Origin: Streptomyces olivaceus
Lineage (GTDB): Bacteria > Actinomycetota > Actinomycetes > Streptomycetales > Streptomycetaceae
Assembly: GCF_000721235.1 (NCBI RefSeq)
Contig: NZ_JOFH01000001.1
Coordinates: forward strand, 372,001 to 436,000
Length of the DNA: 64,000 nucleotides
Direction of reading: 5' to 3'
Part shown: positions 35,812 to 45,293 of the stretch, piece by piece
How the letters are laid out: every line of letters starts with the position of its first letter
Position numbering within the stretch: the first letter of the stretch is position 1
The notes under the pieces: model-generated
Database searches by the model: none
Seen by the model: only the letters and a program-made list of their open reading frames with translations
What the model was told of the DNA's origin: nothing
Translations under genes and position numbers: made by a program

Positions 35812-36705
35812 TCACTTGGACTGGGGCTCTTTCGAGGCGCTCTCCCGGGTTCGGCCGAACTCCGCGACGTTGCGCTGGTGTTCGGCGTAGTCGGCGGTGA
35901 AGCGGGTGTCGCCGGGCTTGACCGTGACGAAGTACAGCCAGTCCCCGGGCGTCGGGTTGATCGCGGCCTGCATCGCCTCCTCGCCCGGGTTGGCGATGGG
36001 CGTGGGCGGCAGCCCCATGCGCTGGTACGAGTTGTAGGGACTGTCGATCTTCGTGTCCTTGGTGGTGGTCGTCAGGGTGGAGCGGTTCAGGGCGTAGTTG
36101 ATGGTGGAGTCCATCTGGAGCGGCATGCCGCGCTCCAGCCGGTTGAAGACGACGCGGGCCACCTTGCCCATGTCCTCCTTGGTGGCGGCCTCGGCCTGCA
36201 CGATGCTGGCGATGGTGACCGCCTGGTAGACGTTCAGCGCGTTGCGCTGGGCGCCGGCGGCGACGGGCGCGCCGGTGAACTTCTTGTTCGCCGTGTCGAC
36301 CATGGCCGTCAGGAGCTTCTCCGGGGTGGGCTGGTCCCCGAGCGGGTAGGTCGCCGGGTAGAGATAGCCCTCGGGGTTGCCCTCGGCGTCGTTGGGCAGC
36401 TTGAGGTGGGCCTTGGCCAGGGACTTCTTGGTGGTGCCCGCGGGCAGGGCGAGGGCCTCGTCGACGGCCTCGTAGACCTGGGCCGAGCGCCGGCCCTCCG
36501 GGATCACCAGGGACGTGGGGCGGGAGGTCCCCTCGTCGTCCGACATCAGCAACGGCACCGCCACGGCGGCACCGGCGACGACGGCGCCGGTCGCGATCAG
36601 GGCGATGCGGCCCCGACGGGTCAGTCGGATCGCCCTTCTGGGGCCTCTGGTGTTCCTGGTGCTTCTCGCGCCTCTCGCGCTCCGCGGCGGTGTGTTGATG
36701 TGCAT
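35812..36705 (-). CDS. mltG: endolytic murein transglycosylase, MltG/YceG-like
   Basis: A 297-residue protein: a basic cytoplasmic N terminus, one transmembrane segment (IALIATGAVVAGAAVAVPLLM), a short LysM-like part (SLVIPEGRRSAQVYEAV) and the YceG domain with EGYLYPATYPL, VTIASIVQAEAATKEDMGKV (conserved Glu), VARVVFNRLERGMPLQMDST and SPYNSYQRMGLPPTPIANPG. It cleaves nascent glycan strands. It is shorter than the cell-division MltG encoded beside aroE in streptomycetes and lies outside that context, so it is probably a second, accessory copy. Confidence 0.88.
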   Translation of the reverse strand: MHINTPPRSARGARSTRNTRGPRRAIRLTRRGRIALIATGAVVAGAAVAVPLLMSDDEGTSRPTSLVIPEGRRSAQVYEAVDEALALPAGTTKKSLAKAHLKLPNDAEGNPEGYLYPATYPLGDQPTPEKLLTAMVDTANKKFTGAPVAAGAQRNALNVYQAVTIASIVQAEAATKEDMGKVARVVFNRLERGMPLQMDSTINYALNRSTLTTTTKDTKIDSPYNSYQRMGLPPTPIANPGEEAMQAAINPTPGDWLYFVTVKPGDTRFTADYAEHQRNVAEFGRTRESASKEPQSK

Positions 36706-36748
36706 GCGGGCACGTTAACCCCCATTTACCTGCAAATCCGGCATATCG

Positions 36749-38551
36749 TCATCTTGTCGGCTCCAGTCGGGCGTCCCTGCGCACCAGTGCCGCATATTTC
36801 CCGTCCAGTGCCAGCAGCTCCTCGTGCGTGCCCTGTTCGGCCGGCCGGCCGGAGTCGAGGACCACGATCCGGTCGGCGTCCCGGACGGTGGACAGCCGGT
36901 GGGCGATGGTGACCGTGGTGCGGTTGGCGGACAGCGCGTCGATGGCATCCTGCACCGCGGCCTCGGTACGGGTGTCCAGGGCGCTGGTCGCCTCGTCCAG
37001 GACCAGGACGGGCGGGTCTCGCAGGATCGTGCGGGCGAGGGCCAGACGCTGCTTCTCACCGCCGGAGAAGCGGTGGCCGCGCTCGCCGACCACCGTGTCG
37101 TAGCCGTCGGGCAGGGCCGCGATGTGGTCGTGGATCTGGGCCGCCCGCGCCGCCGCCTCCAGCTCCGCGTCGGTGGCGTCCGGCTTGGCGAAGCGCAGGT
37201 TGTCGGCGACGGAGGCGTGGAAGAGGTACGTCTCCTGGGAGACCACGCCGACCGCGCGGGCGAGGGTGTCGAAGTCGAGGTCGCGCACGTCGACCCCGTC
37301 GAGGGTGACCCGGCCGCCCGTGACGTCGTACAGCCGGGGCACCAGGTGGCCGAGCGTGGACTTGCCGGCGCCGGTCGGTCCGACGACGGCGAGACTGCTG
37401 CCCGCGGGGACGGTGATGTCGATGCCGTCGAGGACGGGACCACCCTTGCCGTCGTAGCGGAACTCGACACCCTCGAAGCGGACCTCGCCCTTGACGTGGT
37501 CGAGGCGGACGGGGTCCTTCCGCTCGCTGATGTCGACCGGCAGGTCGAGGTATTCGAAGATGCGCTGGAAGAGGGCGAGCGACGTCTGGATCTGGACGCC
37601 GGTCGACAGCAGGCTCACCGTCGGCCGGAACAGGCCCTGCTGGAGCGAGACGAAGGCGACGACGGTACCGAGGGACGTGCCGGCGCCGCCGAGCTGCAGG
37701 GCGATGCCCGCGGTCCAGTAGATGACGGCCGGCATGGCCGCCATGACGATCGTGATGACGGCCATCCGCCAACGGCCCGCCATGTTCGACCTCACTTCCA
37801 GGTCGACCAGCTCCTCGGACTCGTCCGCGAAGGCGCGGGTGAGCGAGTCGGAGCGGCCCATGGTGCGGCCGAGCAGGATGCCGCTGACGGAGAGCGACTC
37901 GGTGACCGTGGCGGCCATGGCGGCCATCTGCTTCTGGCGCCGGGTGGTGATCTTGCGGCGTTCCCTGCCGACACGGCGGCTGATCCACACGAAGACCGGC
38001 AGGAGGAGCAGCGAGACGACGGTCAGCCGCCAGTCGAGGACGACCATCGCGACGACGGTGGCGACCACGCTGGTGAGGTTGGAGACCAGGGAGGTCGCGG
38101 TCGAGGTGACGGTGGCCTGCATGCCGCCGATGTCGTTGGCGATGCGGGACTGGACCTCACCGGTGCGGGTGCGGGTGAAGAAGGCGAGGGACATCTGCTG
38201 GAGCCGGCCGTAGACGGCGGTGCGCAGATCGTGCATGACGCGCTGGCCGACGGTGGTGGAGATCAGCGTCTGCAGCACACCGAAGACGCTGGTGAGGACG
38301 GCGCCGAGGATCATGCCGAGGGCGAGCAGACTCAGCAGGCCGGTCCGCCCCTCGGGGAGGGCGACGTCGAGGATCTCCTTCAGCAGGAAGGGGGTGGCGA
38401 CCGACACGAGGGACGCGGCGCCGACCAGGAGGCCGACGACCGCGAGGCGGCCGCGGTAGGGGCGGAACAGCTTCAGGATGCGGCGCACCTGCCGGGGCTG
38501 TTCCCCGGCCTCGGCGGGCGCGGTCCAGACGGAAGCGCGATCGGGTTGCAT
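36749..38551 (-). CDS. ABC exporter half-transporter (membrane plus ATPase domains)
   Basis: A 600-residue type IV exporter subunit. Six transmembrane helices occupy about residues 35-310, starting with LAVVGLLVGAASLVSVATPF. The ATPase domain has Walker A GPTGAGKST, Q loop VSQETYLFHAS, signature FSGGEKQRLALAR, Walker [13 protein letters not shown] and switch His IAHRLST, all intact, so a homodimer should be active. AAGGAGCTC precedes the ATG at 38551. It is divergent from a MarR regulator, typical of a drug-inducible efflux pump. Confidence 0.93.
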   Translation of the reverse strand: MQPDRASVWTAPAEAGEQPRQVRRILKLFRPYRGRLAVVGLLVGAASLVSVATPFLLKEILDVALPEGRTGLLSLLALGMILGAVLTSVFGVLQTLISTTVGQRVMHDLRTAVYGRLQQMSLAFFTRTRTGEVQSRIANDIGGMQATVTSTATSLVSNLTSVVATVVAMVVLDWRLTVVSLLLLPVFVWISRRVGRERRKITTRRQKQMAAMAATVTESLSVSGILLGRTMGRSDSLTRAFADESEELVDLEVRSNMAGRWRMAVITIVMAAMPAVIYWTAGIALQLGGAGTSLGTVVAFVSLQQGLFRPTVSLLSTGVQIQTSLALFQRIFEYLDLPVDISERKDPVRLDHVKGEVRFEGVEFRYDGKGGPVLDGIDITVPAGSSLAVVGPTGAGKSTLGHLVPRLYDVTGGRVTLDGVDVRDLDFDTLARAVGVVSQETYLFHASVADNLRFAKPDATDAELEAAARAAQIHDHIAALPDGYDTVVGERGHRFSGGEKQRLALARTILRDPPVLVLDEATSALDTRTEAAVQDAIDALSANRTTVTIAHRLSTVRDADRIVVLDSGRPAEQGTHEELLALDGKYAALVRRDARLEPTR

Positions 38552-38637
38552 GAGCTCCTTCGGAGGACGACACGGACGGAACGGCGGTGTCCGCGGACGG
38601 CGGGCAGCCGGCGGCGGGCCTCGCGGCCGGCCCGGCC

Positions 38638-38677
38638 GTCGGCCTGTGGGCTGCCGGTCGGCAGCCCACAGGCCGAC
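38638..38677. repeat. 18-bp perfect inverted repeat upstream of the ABC exporter
   Basis: GTCGGCCTGTGGGCTGCC at 38638-38655 is followed after the 4-nt loop GGTC by its exact complement at 38660-38677. It sits in the 213-nt divergent region between exporter and MarR genes, about 87 nt before the exporter start. It may be a hairpin in the exporter leader RNA or a large operator. Confidence 0.75.
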
Positions 38678-38687
38678 GGATCTTCGG

Positions 38688-38714
38688 GGACCACGTGGAC
38701 CACGTGGACCACGG
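38688..38714. repeat. 9-bp tandem repeat GGACCACGT, three copies
   Basis: GGACCACGT, GGACCACGT and GGACCACGG follow each other directly in the exporter/MarR intergenic region, next to the 18-bp inverted repeat. Each unit junction contains CCACGTGG, a palindrome, so the array also offers two overlapping symmetric sites. Confidence 0.75.
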
Positions 38715-38717
38715 GCC

Positions 38718-38758
38718 ATTGTTACCTATACTCACAATGAATGTCATCCTGATATTGT
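38718..38758. promoter_or_regulatory. candidate MarR operator and promoter region
   Basis: This is one of the lowest-GC patches of the window. ATTGT (38718-38722), ACAAT (38734-38738) and ATTGT (38754-38758) form two inverted pairs with 11- and 15-nt spacings immediately upstream of the MarR start at 38765. MarR proteins usually bind AT-rich inverted repeats overlapping their own promoter. Confidence 0.45.
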
Positions 38759-38764
38759 TCCCGC

Positions 38765-39226
38765 ATGACCGCCCCCGATCCCGACGGCCTGCTCGCCGAG
38801 CAGTTGCTGCGGCTCACCCGCAGGGTGCACCGCATCCAGAAGCGCCACCTCGAGCACCGCGACCTCGGCATCACACCGGCCCAGTCACGGTTGCTGCGCA
38901 CCCTGGCGCACTACGAATCGCCGCCCCGGATGGCCGACCTGGCCGAGCGTCTCGAGGTCGTCCCCCGGGCGGTGACGACCCTGGTCGACGGGCTGGAGAC
39001 GGCCGGGAAGGTGCGCCGCGTCCCCGATCCGGCCAACCGCCGGGTCACGCGGATAGAACTGACCGACGACGGGCGCGCGGACCTGCGCGAACTGCACGGC
39101 GCCCGCAGATCGGCCGCGGAGGAGATCCTGGCCCCGCTGTCGGAGGAGCAGCGCACGGCGCTCGGCGGGCTGTTGGACACCCTGATCGACGGTCCGGACA
39201 CGGGGCGGGGCCGGCGGACGACCTGA
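38765..39226 (+). CDS. MarR-family transcriptional regulator
   Basis: A 153-residue regulator with a winged HTH: GITPAQSRLLRTLAHYESPP, MADLAERLEVVPRAVTTLVDGLE and the wing VRRVPDPANRRVTRIELTDDGRA. Dimerisation helices flank it at both ends. It is divergent from an ABC exporter and most likely represses that exporter and itself until an exported compound binds (inference from layout and family). Confidence 0.92.
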   Translation: MTAPDPDGLLAEQLLRLTRRVHRIQKRHLEHRDLGITPAQSRLLRTLAHYESPPRMADLAERLEVVPRAVTTLVDGLETAGKVRRVPDPANRRVTRIELTDDGRADLRELHGARRSAAEEILAPLSEEQRTALGGLLDTLIDGPDTGRGRRTT

Positions 39227-39228
39227 CG

Positions 39229-39303
39229 GAGCGCCGGACGGACTGATGGACGACCGGCTGACTGACGGACAGACTGACTGACGGCCTGACGGAGGGCCTG
39301 ATC
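39229..39303. repeat. degenerate CTGACGGA-type repeat tract
   Basis: Just past the MarR stop, short units such as CTGACGGA, GACGGACTGA, CTGACTGACGGA and CTGACGGAGGGC recur about eight times in 75 nt. It is low-complexity DNA between two convergent genes. No stable hairpin is obvious. Confidence 0.5.
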
Positions 39304-39357
39304 GGGTGCCCGGCCAAGTGCCCGACCGGTGGGACGTCCGGAACGTCCGCGGCCGGC

Positions 39358-40116
39358 TCAGGCCTTCAGATCCGCCTTGTCCCCCATGACCACCACCGGG
39401 TGCCGGTCCGGGTCCAGCGTGCGCAGCAGGTACTCCATGCCCGGCTTGGGCACGCTGACGCAGGCCGACGTACCGCTGCCGTGGTCCATGTGCAGCCAGA
39501 TCGAGCCGCCCTTGGACGTGCCCTCGGGGCGGGTCGGGTCGTTCGGCGCGGTGCCCTTGACGCGGTTGTAGTCGATGGCGATGACGTAGTCGAAGTCGTG
39601 CCAGTGCGTCTTGGCCCACGAGCGCGGTGCCGCGAAGGCGGCGGACTCGGTGTACGGCAGGCCCGCTGCGGGGTCGGGGTCCGGGAGCACGCCGCCCGCG
39701 TCGGTAAGCGTGAACACGCCCACGGGGCTGCGCTGGTCGTCCTCGTGGTGGTCGGTGGTCCACCCCTTCTTGCCGTTGTGCGCGGCCCAACTGCGGGCGC
39801 GGTGCCAGGCGGAGCCCTGCTTGGTGTAGAGCACAACCGTGGAGTCGGCGGAGTCCTTGCCGTCGCCGTAGACCGCGACGACCTGGGTCGAGTCGGCGGG
39901 GATGCGCTCGTGGAGCCGGTCGCCGACGTTGGGGATCCGCGTCGGGTCGGCCGGGGCGGTGCTGCGGGCCGCCTTGCCCGCCGAGCCCGCCGGTTCGCCC
40001 GCCCCGGCGTCCGAGCCGTCCCCCGACCCGCCGCAGCCGGACAGTGCCGTCACCGTCAGCAGGGACCCAAGGGCCGCCGCCGCGACCACCGAACGCCGTA
40101 CTCCACCGCTTCCCAT
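39358..40116 (-). CDS. L,D-transpeptidase (YkuD-like) lipoprotein
   Basis: A 252-residue exported protein. The signal peptide ends in a lipobox LSGC ([18 protein letters not shown]), so it is lipid-anchored. The catalytic domain includes [13 protein letters not shown] and the YkuD motif region [18 protein letters not shown], with the active Cys in SAC instead of the more usual SxGC. It should modify 3-3 peptidoglycan cross-links or a related acyl transfer in the cell wall. It converges on the MarR gene. Confidence 0.85.
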   Translation of the reverse strand: MGSGGVRRSVVAAAALGSLLTVTALSGCGGSGDGSDAGAGEPAGSAGKAARSTAPADPTRIPNVGDRLHERIPADSTQVVAVYGDGKDSADSTVVLYTKQGSAWHRARSWAAHNGKKGWTTDHHEDDQRSPVGVFTLTDAGGVLPDPDPAAGLPYTESAAFAAPRSWAKTHWHDFDYVIAIDYNRVKGTAPNDPTRPEGTSKGGSIWLHMDHGSGTSACVSVPKPGMEYLLRTLDPDRHPVVVMGDKADLKA

Positions 40117-40297
40117 CCGTCCATGGTCGCACCTCGGCACGGCGTCCTCGGCGGCGGTTCGGCGCAGGCAGCCGGAATCTGGCCCCACCGCGGAAAACCG
40201 CTTGATTTTGGGCGTACCGCGACGCGAACCTGTCACGGTTTGCAGTCTCCTGATGCCGTGTTGCGACGGCACCCCTGACACGAGCCGCTGGGACGCC

Positions 40298-42343
40298 ATG
40301 CAGATCCAAGACCTTCCGTATCCCGACCCGGGTGTGCCGGACGCACGCTCGGGCCCCCGATTCCTCTGGTGGCTGTTCCGCAACCAACTGGGCGGGCAGC
40401 TGAAGTCGCTGGCCTGGGGTCTGCTGCACTTCGCCGCCGTCTCCGCCCTGCCCTTCTGCGTCGGCCTCGCCGTTCAGGCCGTCGTCGACCGCTCCGGCGA
40501 CCGGCTCGCCCTCGCGGGTGTCCTCCTGGTGCTCTGCGGTGCCGGCAGCGCACTCGGTGACACCTTCTTGCACCGCACCGCCGTCACCAACTGGATCACC
40601 GCCGCCGCCCGTGTCCAGCAACTGCTGGCACGCAAGACCGCGGTGCTCGGCTCGGCGCTCACCCAGCGCGTCGCGGCAGGCGAGGTCGTGGCCGTGTCCA
40701 CCGGTGACGTCGAGAAGATCGGCTGGTTCGTGGAGGCCGTCTCCCGCTTCACCGCCGCGGCGGTGACCGTGGTGCTGGTCTGCGTGGCCCTGGTGGTCTA
40801 CCAGCCGGCACTCGGCGTCGTCGTGCTCGTGGGCCTGCCGGTGGTGGCCCTCGCCGTACTGCCCCTCCTCCCCCGGGCCACCCGGCGGGCCGACGTCCAG
40901 CGCGAGAAGGCGGGCCGTGCCACCGAACTCGCCTCGGACACCGTCGCCGGACTGCGCGTGCTGCGCGGCATCGGCGGAGAGGAACTCTTCCTCGACCGCT
41001 ACCGCAGCGCCTCCCAGGAGGTGCGGCACGCCGCCGTACGCAGTGCCCGCATGTGGTCGCTGATCTCCGCGATCCAAGTACTGCTGCCGGGCCTGCTCCT
41101 GATCTCGGTGGTCCTGCACGGCGTCAGCCTGGCCCGCGACGGCCACATCGGCGTCGGCGAACTCGTCACCGTCTACAGCTCGGTCATGATCCTCACCTAC
41201 CCGCTGCGGCACTTCGAGGAGATCGCCATGGCGTACTCCTTCTCGCGGCCGTCGGCCAAGCGGGCCGCGCGGGTGCTGGCACTGGAGCGGGCCACGGACA
41301 CCGCGGGCTCGCGGGCCGCCGAGACTCCCACCGGGGATCTGTGCGACCCGGCCACCGGTCTCCTGGCGCCGGCGGGCCGGCTGACCGCCGTGGTCTGCGG
41401 CGACCCGGACGCGGCCGGGCGCCTGGCGGAACGGCTCGGCGGGCACCCCTCGCAGGAAGGCACGTCGGCCCGGCTCGGCGGAGTGCCGCTGGACGAGTTG
41501 CCGCTGAGGTCCGCGCGTACCACCGTCCTGGTCCAGGACAAGGACCCGGTGCTGCTCTCCGGCACCTTGCGTGAGCTGCTCGACGTGCCCGCGTCCGGTG
41601 CGGTCCGCGCCGAGGAGGCACTGGCCGCCGCCCAGTGCGGGGACGTGCTGGCGGCACTCGCGCAGGTCTCGGTCGGCGCCGAGGACCCGATGGACGCCCG
41701 CATCACCGAGCGGGGCCGGTCGCTGTCGGGCGGCCAGCGACAGCGGCTGGCGCTTGCCCGCTCCCTGGTCACCGACCCGGAGGCACTCGTCCTGGACGAG
41801 CCGACCTCGGCCGTGGACTCGCACACCGAGGCGCGGATCGCGGAGGGCGTACGCAGGCTGCGCCAGGGGCGCACCACGGTGGTCCTCACCTCCTCGCCCC
41901 TGCTGCTGGACCGCGCGGACCGGATCGTCTTCCTGGACGACGGCGCGGTGGCCGCCGTCGGTGTCCACCGGGAACTGCTGGGCACCGATTCCCGGTACCG
42001 GGCGGTGGTCACCCGGGAGACGGACGAGGAGTCCACGGCACGTCCTGGCGGGGAACCGGCCGTGGACGGACCGGAGACCGTCACGGAGGAGACCGTCACG
42101 GAGAGGACTGGCCCGGAGAAGACACCGCCGGAGAAGACCGTGCCGGGGGCGCCCGTGCCGCACGAGGCCGTACCCGGCGCGGACGTGCCGCACAGGGCCG
42201 GCCCCGGCGCGCCCACGCCGCGGAAGACCGGGCCGAAGCAGACCGTGCCGGGCGCGGCCTTGCGGGAAGAGGCCGCGCACGGCGGTGTCATCGGTGACGA
42301 CGACGTACTGCACCGACTGGAAGAGATCGAGGAGACGGCATGA
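40298..42343 (+). CDS. ABC exporter subunit with degenerate Walker A (asymmetric heterodimer, subunit 1)
   Basis: A 681-residue half-transporter: six helices within about residues 30-300, then an ATPase domain. The P-loop region reads [15 protein letters not shown] near residue 366, with no GKS/T, and the switch His is replaced (VLTSSPLLL near 530). In contrast the signature [15 protein letters not shown] near 475 and Walker [12 protein letters not shown] are intact. It can therefore supply a signature to a partner but not bind ATP canonically. About 95 C-terminal residues form a repetitive Pro/Thr/Glu tail. The next gene overlaps by 4 nt and is the partner. The start at 40298 (MQIQDLPYP) has only a weak ribosome site. 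Confidence 0.88.
   Translation: MQIQDLPYPDPGVPDARSGPRFLWWLFRNQLGGQLKSLAWGLLHFAAVSALPFCVGLAVQAVVDRSGDRLALAGVLLVLCGAGSALGDTFLHRTAVTNWITAAARVQQLLARKTAVLGSALTQRVAAGEVVAVSTGDVEKIGWFVEAVSRFTAAAVTVVLVCVALVVYQPALGVVVLVGLPVVALAVLPLLPRATRRADVQREKAGRATELASDTVAGLRVLRGIGGEELFLDRYRSASQEVRHAAVRSARMWSLISAIQVLLPGLLLISVVLHGVSLARDGHIGVGELVTVYSSVMILTYPLRHFEEIAMAYSFSRPSAKRAARVLALERATDTAGSRAAETPTGDLCDPATGLLAPAGRLTAVVCGDPDAAGRLAERLGGHPSQEGTSARLGGVPLDELPLRSARTTVLVQDKDPVLLSGTLRELLDVPASGAVRAEEALAAAQCGDVLAALAQVSVGAEDPMDARITERGRSLSGGQRQRLALARSLVTDPEALVLDEPTSAVDSHTEARIAEGVRRLRQGRTTVVLTSSPLLLDRADRIVFLDDGAVAAVGVHRELLGTDSRYRAVVTRETDEESTARPGGEPAVDGPETVTEETVTERTGPEKTPPEKTVPGAPVPHEAVPGADVPHRAGPGAPTPRKTGPKQTVPGAALREEAAHGGVIGDDDVLHRLEEIEETA
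42060..42280 (+). repeat. repetitive coding tract in the tail of ABC subunit 1
   Basis: Within the 3' end of the gene, short codon blocks encoding P-E-K-T, V-P-G-A and V-P-H-x-A-type units recur, first as GACCGTCACGGAG doublets and then as GTGCCG/GGCGCG units of about 30 nt. The encoded segment is presumably disordered and linked to the cytoplasmic ATPase domain. Confidence 0.55.
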
Positions 42344-44121
42344 TCGGCGTCGCGCCACCGTCGTACGACCCGGCGGCCCCGACCACGGCCAGCACCCTGC
42401 CCGTCGGCGCGCCCGCGACCGTACGCGCCTACGCGGGGGAACTGCTGCGCCGGCACCGGCTCGCGTTCCTCCTCCTCGTCACCGTGAACACCGTCGCCGT
42501 GATCGCCTCGATGGTGGGCCCCTACCTGCTCGGCGGACTCGTGGAACGGGTCTCGGACGACAGCCGCGAGCTGCATCTCGGCTTCACGGCCACCCTCTTC
42601 GTCCTCGCACTCGTCGTACAGGCCGCGTTCGTGCGCGAGGTGCGGCTGCGCGGGGCCGTCCTCGGCGAGCGGATGCTGGCCGACCTGCGCGAGGACTTCC
42701 TGGTGCGGTCGGTCGGCCTGCCACCCGGCGTACTGGAACGCGCCGGCACCGGCGATCTGCTCTCCCGGATCACCACGGACATCGATCGCCTCGCCAACGC
42801 CATGCGCGAGGCCGTGCCCCAGCTGGCGATCGGTGCCGTGTGGGTGGTGCTGCTGCTCGGCGGTCTCGTGATCACGGCGCCGCCGCTGGCACCGGCCGTG
42901 ATCATCGCGGTACCGCTGCTGGTGATCGGCTGCCGCTGGTACTTCCGGCGGGCGCCGGCCGCCTACCGTTCCGAGGCCGCGGGGTACGCCGCGGTGGCCG
43001 CCGCCCTCGCCGAGACCGTGGACGCGGGACGTACGGTCGAGTCGCACCGTCTCGACGACCGCCGCATCGAGCTGTCGGAGCGCCGGGTCAAGGAGTGGAC
43101 GGCCTGGGAGCGCTACACGCTCTGGCTGCGCTCGGTTCTCTTCCCGGTCATCAACGCAACCCATGTGACCGTGCTGGCCTCCGTCCTGCTCGTGGGCGGG
43201 GTGTTCGTCCTGCAGGGCTGGATCGGGGTCGGCCAGCTGACCACGGCCGCGCTGATCGCGCAGATGCTCGTCGACCCGGTCGGCATCATCCTGCGCTGGT
43301 ACGACGAGCTGCAGGTGGCGCAGGTCTCCCTGGCCCGGCTGGTGGGCGTGCGGGACATCGAGCCGGACGCCGGTGACCCGTCGCTGGCACCCGAGGGCCG
43401 GCACGTGCACGCCGACCGCGTGCACTTCGGCTACCTCGAGGGCGTGGACGTCCTGCGCAAGGTCTCGCTGGAGGTCGCCCCCGGCACGCGGCTCGCGCTG
43501 GTCGGCCCCTCCGGCGCGGGCAAGTCCACGCTGGGCAGGCTGCTGGCCGGGATCTACGGCCCCCGCGACGGCCGGATCACCCTGGGCGGCGCGGAACTGT
43601 CCCGGATGTCCGCGGAACGGGTCCGCTCGCACGTCGCCCTCGTCAACCAGGAGCACCACGTCTTCGTGGGCTCGCTGCGCGACAACCTCCGCCTCGCCAG
43701 GGCCGGGGCCACCGACGCCGAGCTGTGGGCGGCGCTGGGGGCGGTCGACGCCGACGACTGGTCCCGCTCGCTCGACGAGGGACTGGACACCGAGGTCGGT
43801 TCGGGCGGCTTCGCGCTCACGCCGGCGCAGGCGCAGCAGATCGCGCTGGCCCGTCTGGTGCTGGCCGACCCGCACACCCTGGTGCTGGACGAGGCGACGT
43901 CCCTGCTCGACCCGAGGGCCGCCCGGCACCTCGAACGCTCCCTGGCCCGGGTCCTGGACGGCCGCACGGTGGTGGCGATCGCCCATCGCCTGCACACCGC
44001 CCACGACGCGGACGTCATCGCCGTAGTGGAGAACGGCCGGATCAGCGAGCTGGGCAGCCACGACGACCTCGTCGCGGCCGGGGGCGCCTACGCGGCCCTG
44101 TGGCGGTCCTGGCACGGGTGA
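42340..44121 (+). CDS. ABC exporter subunit with degenerate signature motif (asymmetric heterodimer, subunit 2)
   Basis: A 593-residue half-transporter with six helices (from [20 protein letters not shown]) and an ATPase domain. Walker [10 protein letters not shown] (residues 389-397), Q loop [10 protein letters not shown], Walker [12 protein letters not shown] and switch His IAHRLHT are complete. The signature reads [16 protein letters not shown] instead of LSGGQ. Its ATP site thus pairs with the good signature of subunit 1, while the opposite site is dead twice over. The start overlaps subunit 1 (ATGA). Confidence 0.92.
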   Translation: MIGVAPPSYDPAAPTTASTLPVGAPATVRAYAGELLRRHRLAFLLLVTVNTVAVIASMVGPYLLGGLVERVSDDSRELHLGFTATLFVLALVVQAAFVREVRLRGAVLGERMLADLREDFLVRSVGLPPGVLERAGTGDLLSRITTDIDRLANAMREAVPQLAIGAVWVVLLLGGLVITAPPLAPAVIIAVPLLVIGCRWYFRRAPAAYRSEAAGYAAVAAALAETVDAGRTVESHRLDDRRIELSERRVKEWTAWERYTLWLRSVLFPVINATHVTVLASVLLVGGVFVLQGWIGVGQLTTAALIAQMLVDPVGIILRWYDELQVAQVSLARLVGVRDIEPDAGDPSLAPEGRHVHADRVHFGYLEGVDVLRKVSLEVAPGTRLALVGPSGAGKSTLGRLLAGIYGPRDGRITLGGAELSRMSAERVRSHVALVNQEHHVFVGSLRDNLRLARAGATDAELWAALGAVDADDWSRSLDEGLDTEVGSGGFALTPAQAQQIALARLVLADPHTLVLDEATSLLDPRAARHLERSLARVLDGRTVVAIAHRLHTAHDADVIAVVENGRISELGSHDDLVAAGGAYAALWRSWHG

Positions 44122-44436
44122 GCGCGTGGCGTGCAGGGTGCGGGGAGAGCGCGGTGCGCCGCCAGGAGGGAGCGGGGAACGCCGCACGGGGGCACACGCC
44201 CCGGTCGGGCCGGTGGCGTGCGGCGAGCCCTGAGCGACGCGGGCGGCGGGTAGCCGGACCGGGTCTGTGCCGTTGCGGGTTCCCGAACCGGGGTGGAAGG
44301 CTGGGAGGAGGCACCGGCTCGAGGTGAGCCCGGGAACCGTGCGGTTCCGCGGCGGGCGAGTGCCGTGCCGCGTGCGGCGGCGCCCCGCCGTGGCCCACGG
44401 CGAGAAGGGGCCGGCCCCCGCCCCATGGAGGTATCC
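44122..44436. promoter_or_regulatory. intergenic region upstream of the DUF5709 gene
   Basis: No gene is supported in these 315 nt. The notable element is GGAACCGTGCGGTTCC at 44333-44348, a 16-bp palindrome with a TG centre, about 90 nt before the next start. It may be an operator or a small hairpin. A possible -35/-10 pair could not be chosen with confidence. Confidence 0.35.
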
Positions 44437-44907
44437 GTGAACAGCTCCGACGGATGGGGAGACGACGTCTACCAGCCCGACGGATCCGAGCAGCGGGAGG
44501 ACACCGGGCTGCTCGACGGCGAGGACACCCTTGAGGACGACGGCGTCGACGATCCCCTCGACCGGGGCTGGTCCCCGCCCGAACGCCCCTGGGCGGTGGA
44601 GCACACCGGCGTCACGGCCGCCGAACGCCACGAGGGCGAGACGCTCGACCAGCGGCTCGCCGAGGAGCGGCCGGACCTGCTCGCGCCCGACGGCGACGGG
44701 CTCGGCGACGTGGACGGCACCGACGGGGAACTGCTGGACAACGAGGTCGGCGCGGACCGCTCGGGCCGGCTCGTCGCGCCCGACGAGGGGGCGCACGAGG
44801 ACGACGAGCCGACGCTGGTCGCCCTGGACGTGGGCATCGACGGAGCGGCGGCCTCCGCCGAGGAGGCCGCGATGCACGTCGTCGACGAGGACTCCATGCC
44901 CGGATGA
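44437..44907 (+). CDS. DUF5709 family acidic protein
   Basis: A 156-residue, very acidic, hydrophilic protein without membrane segments. It has the DUF5709 features VYQPDGSEQREDTGLLDGED, the PLDRGWSPPERPW block and GETLDQRLAEERPDL, with a likely disordered C terminus. The function is unknown. The GTG start at 44437 was chosen because GGAGG sits 5 nt upstream. It lies 60 nt before the L31 gene in the same direction. Confidence 0.82.
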   Translation: MNSSDGWGDDVYQPDGSEQREDTGLLDGEDTLEDDGVDDPLDRGWSPPERPWAVEHTGVTAAERHEGETLDQRLAEERPDLLAPDGDGLGDVDGTDGELLDNEVGADRSGRLVAPDEGAHEDDEPTLVALDVGIDGAAASAEEAAMHVVDEDSMPG

Positions 44908-44967
44908 CACCACCCGCGGCGGCCGAGCCGCCCCGCCACCACGAACCGAGCCGTACGAGGAGCAGCC

Positions 44968-45240
44968 ATGCAGCAGGACAAGCATCCCGACTACCGGCCC
45001 GTCGTCTTCCGTGACCGCAGTGCCGGGTACGCCTTCCTGACCCGCTCCACCGCGACCAGCGACCAGACCATCGCCTGGGACGACGGGGAGACCTACCCGG
45101 TGGTGGAAGTGGAGATCTCCTCGGAGAGCCACCCCTTCTACACGGGCAGGGCCAGGACGGTGGACTCCGAGGGGCGCGTCGCCCGCTTCGAGCGCCGCTA
45201 CGGCCAGGGCGGCGACGAAGGCGCCGGCGGGACCGGCTGA
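44968..45240 (+). CDS. rpmE2: 50S ribosomal protein L31, type B (zinc-independent)
   Basis: A 90-residue protein with the L31 type B pattern: [20 protein letters not shown] near the start, then [19 protein letters not shown]. The zinc-binding cysteines of type A L31 are absent; there is no Cys in the whole protein. Type B copies replace the zinc form when zinc is scarce and are often controlled by Zur. No clear Zur-like AT-rich palindrome is visible in the 60 nt upstream, and no other zinc-free ribosomal protein gene is adjacent. GAGGAGC precedes the ATG. Confidence 0.93.
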   Translation: MQQDKHPDYRPVVFRDRSAGYAFLTRSTATSDQTIAWDDGETYPVVEVEISSESHPFYTGRARTVDSEGRVARFERRYGQGGDEGAGGTG

Positions 45241-45247
45241 GCGTCCA

Positions 45248-45283
45248 GGGCCTCGCGGGCCCTGCGCACGAGCCCGCGGGCCC
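45248..45283. terminator. hairpin between rpmE2 and the DUF457 gene
   Basis: GCGGGC at 45255-45260 pairs with GCCCGC at 45272-45277, extended by GGGCC at 45248-45252 with GGCCC at 45279-45283 across a small bulge. It fills most of the 53-nt gap between convergent genes and probably serves both. Confidence 0.6.
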
Positions 45284-45293
45284 TCCGGACGAG

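Noticed and set aside
38885..42358. Another long minus-strand open frame (about 1,150 codons)
   Set aside because: It is antisense to MarR and ABC subunit 1, crosses the genuine L,D-transpeptidase gene in another frame, and has no recognisable motif.
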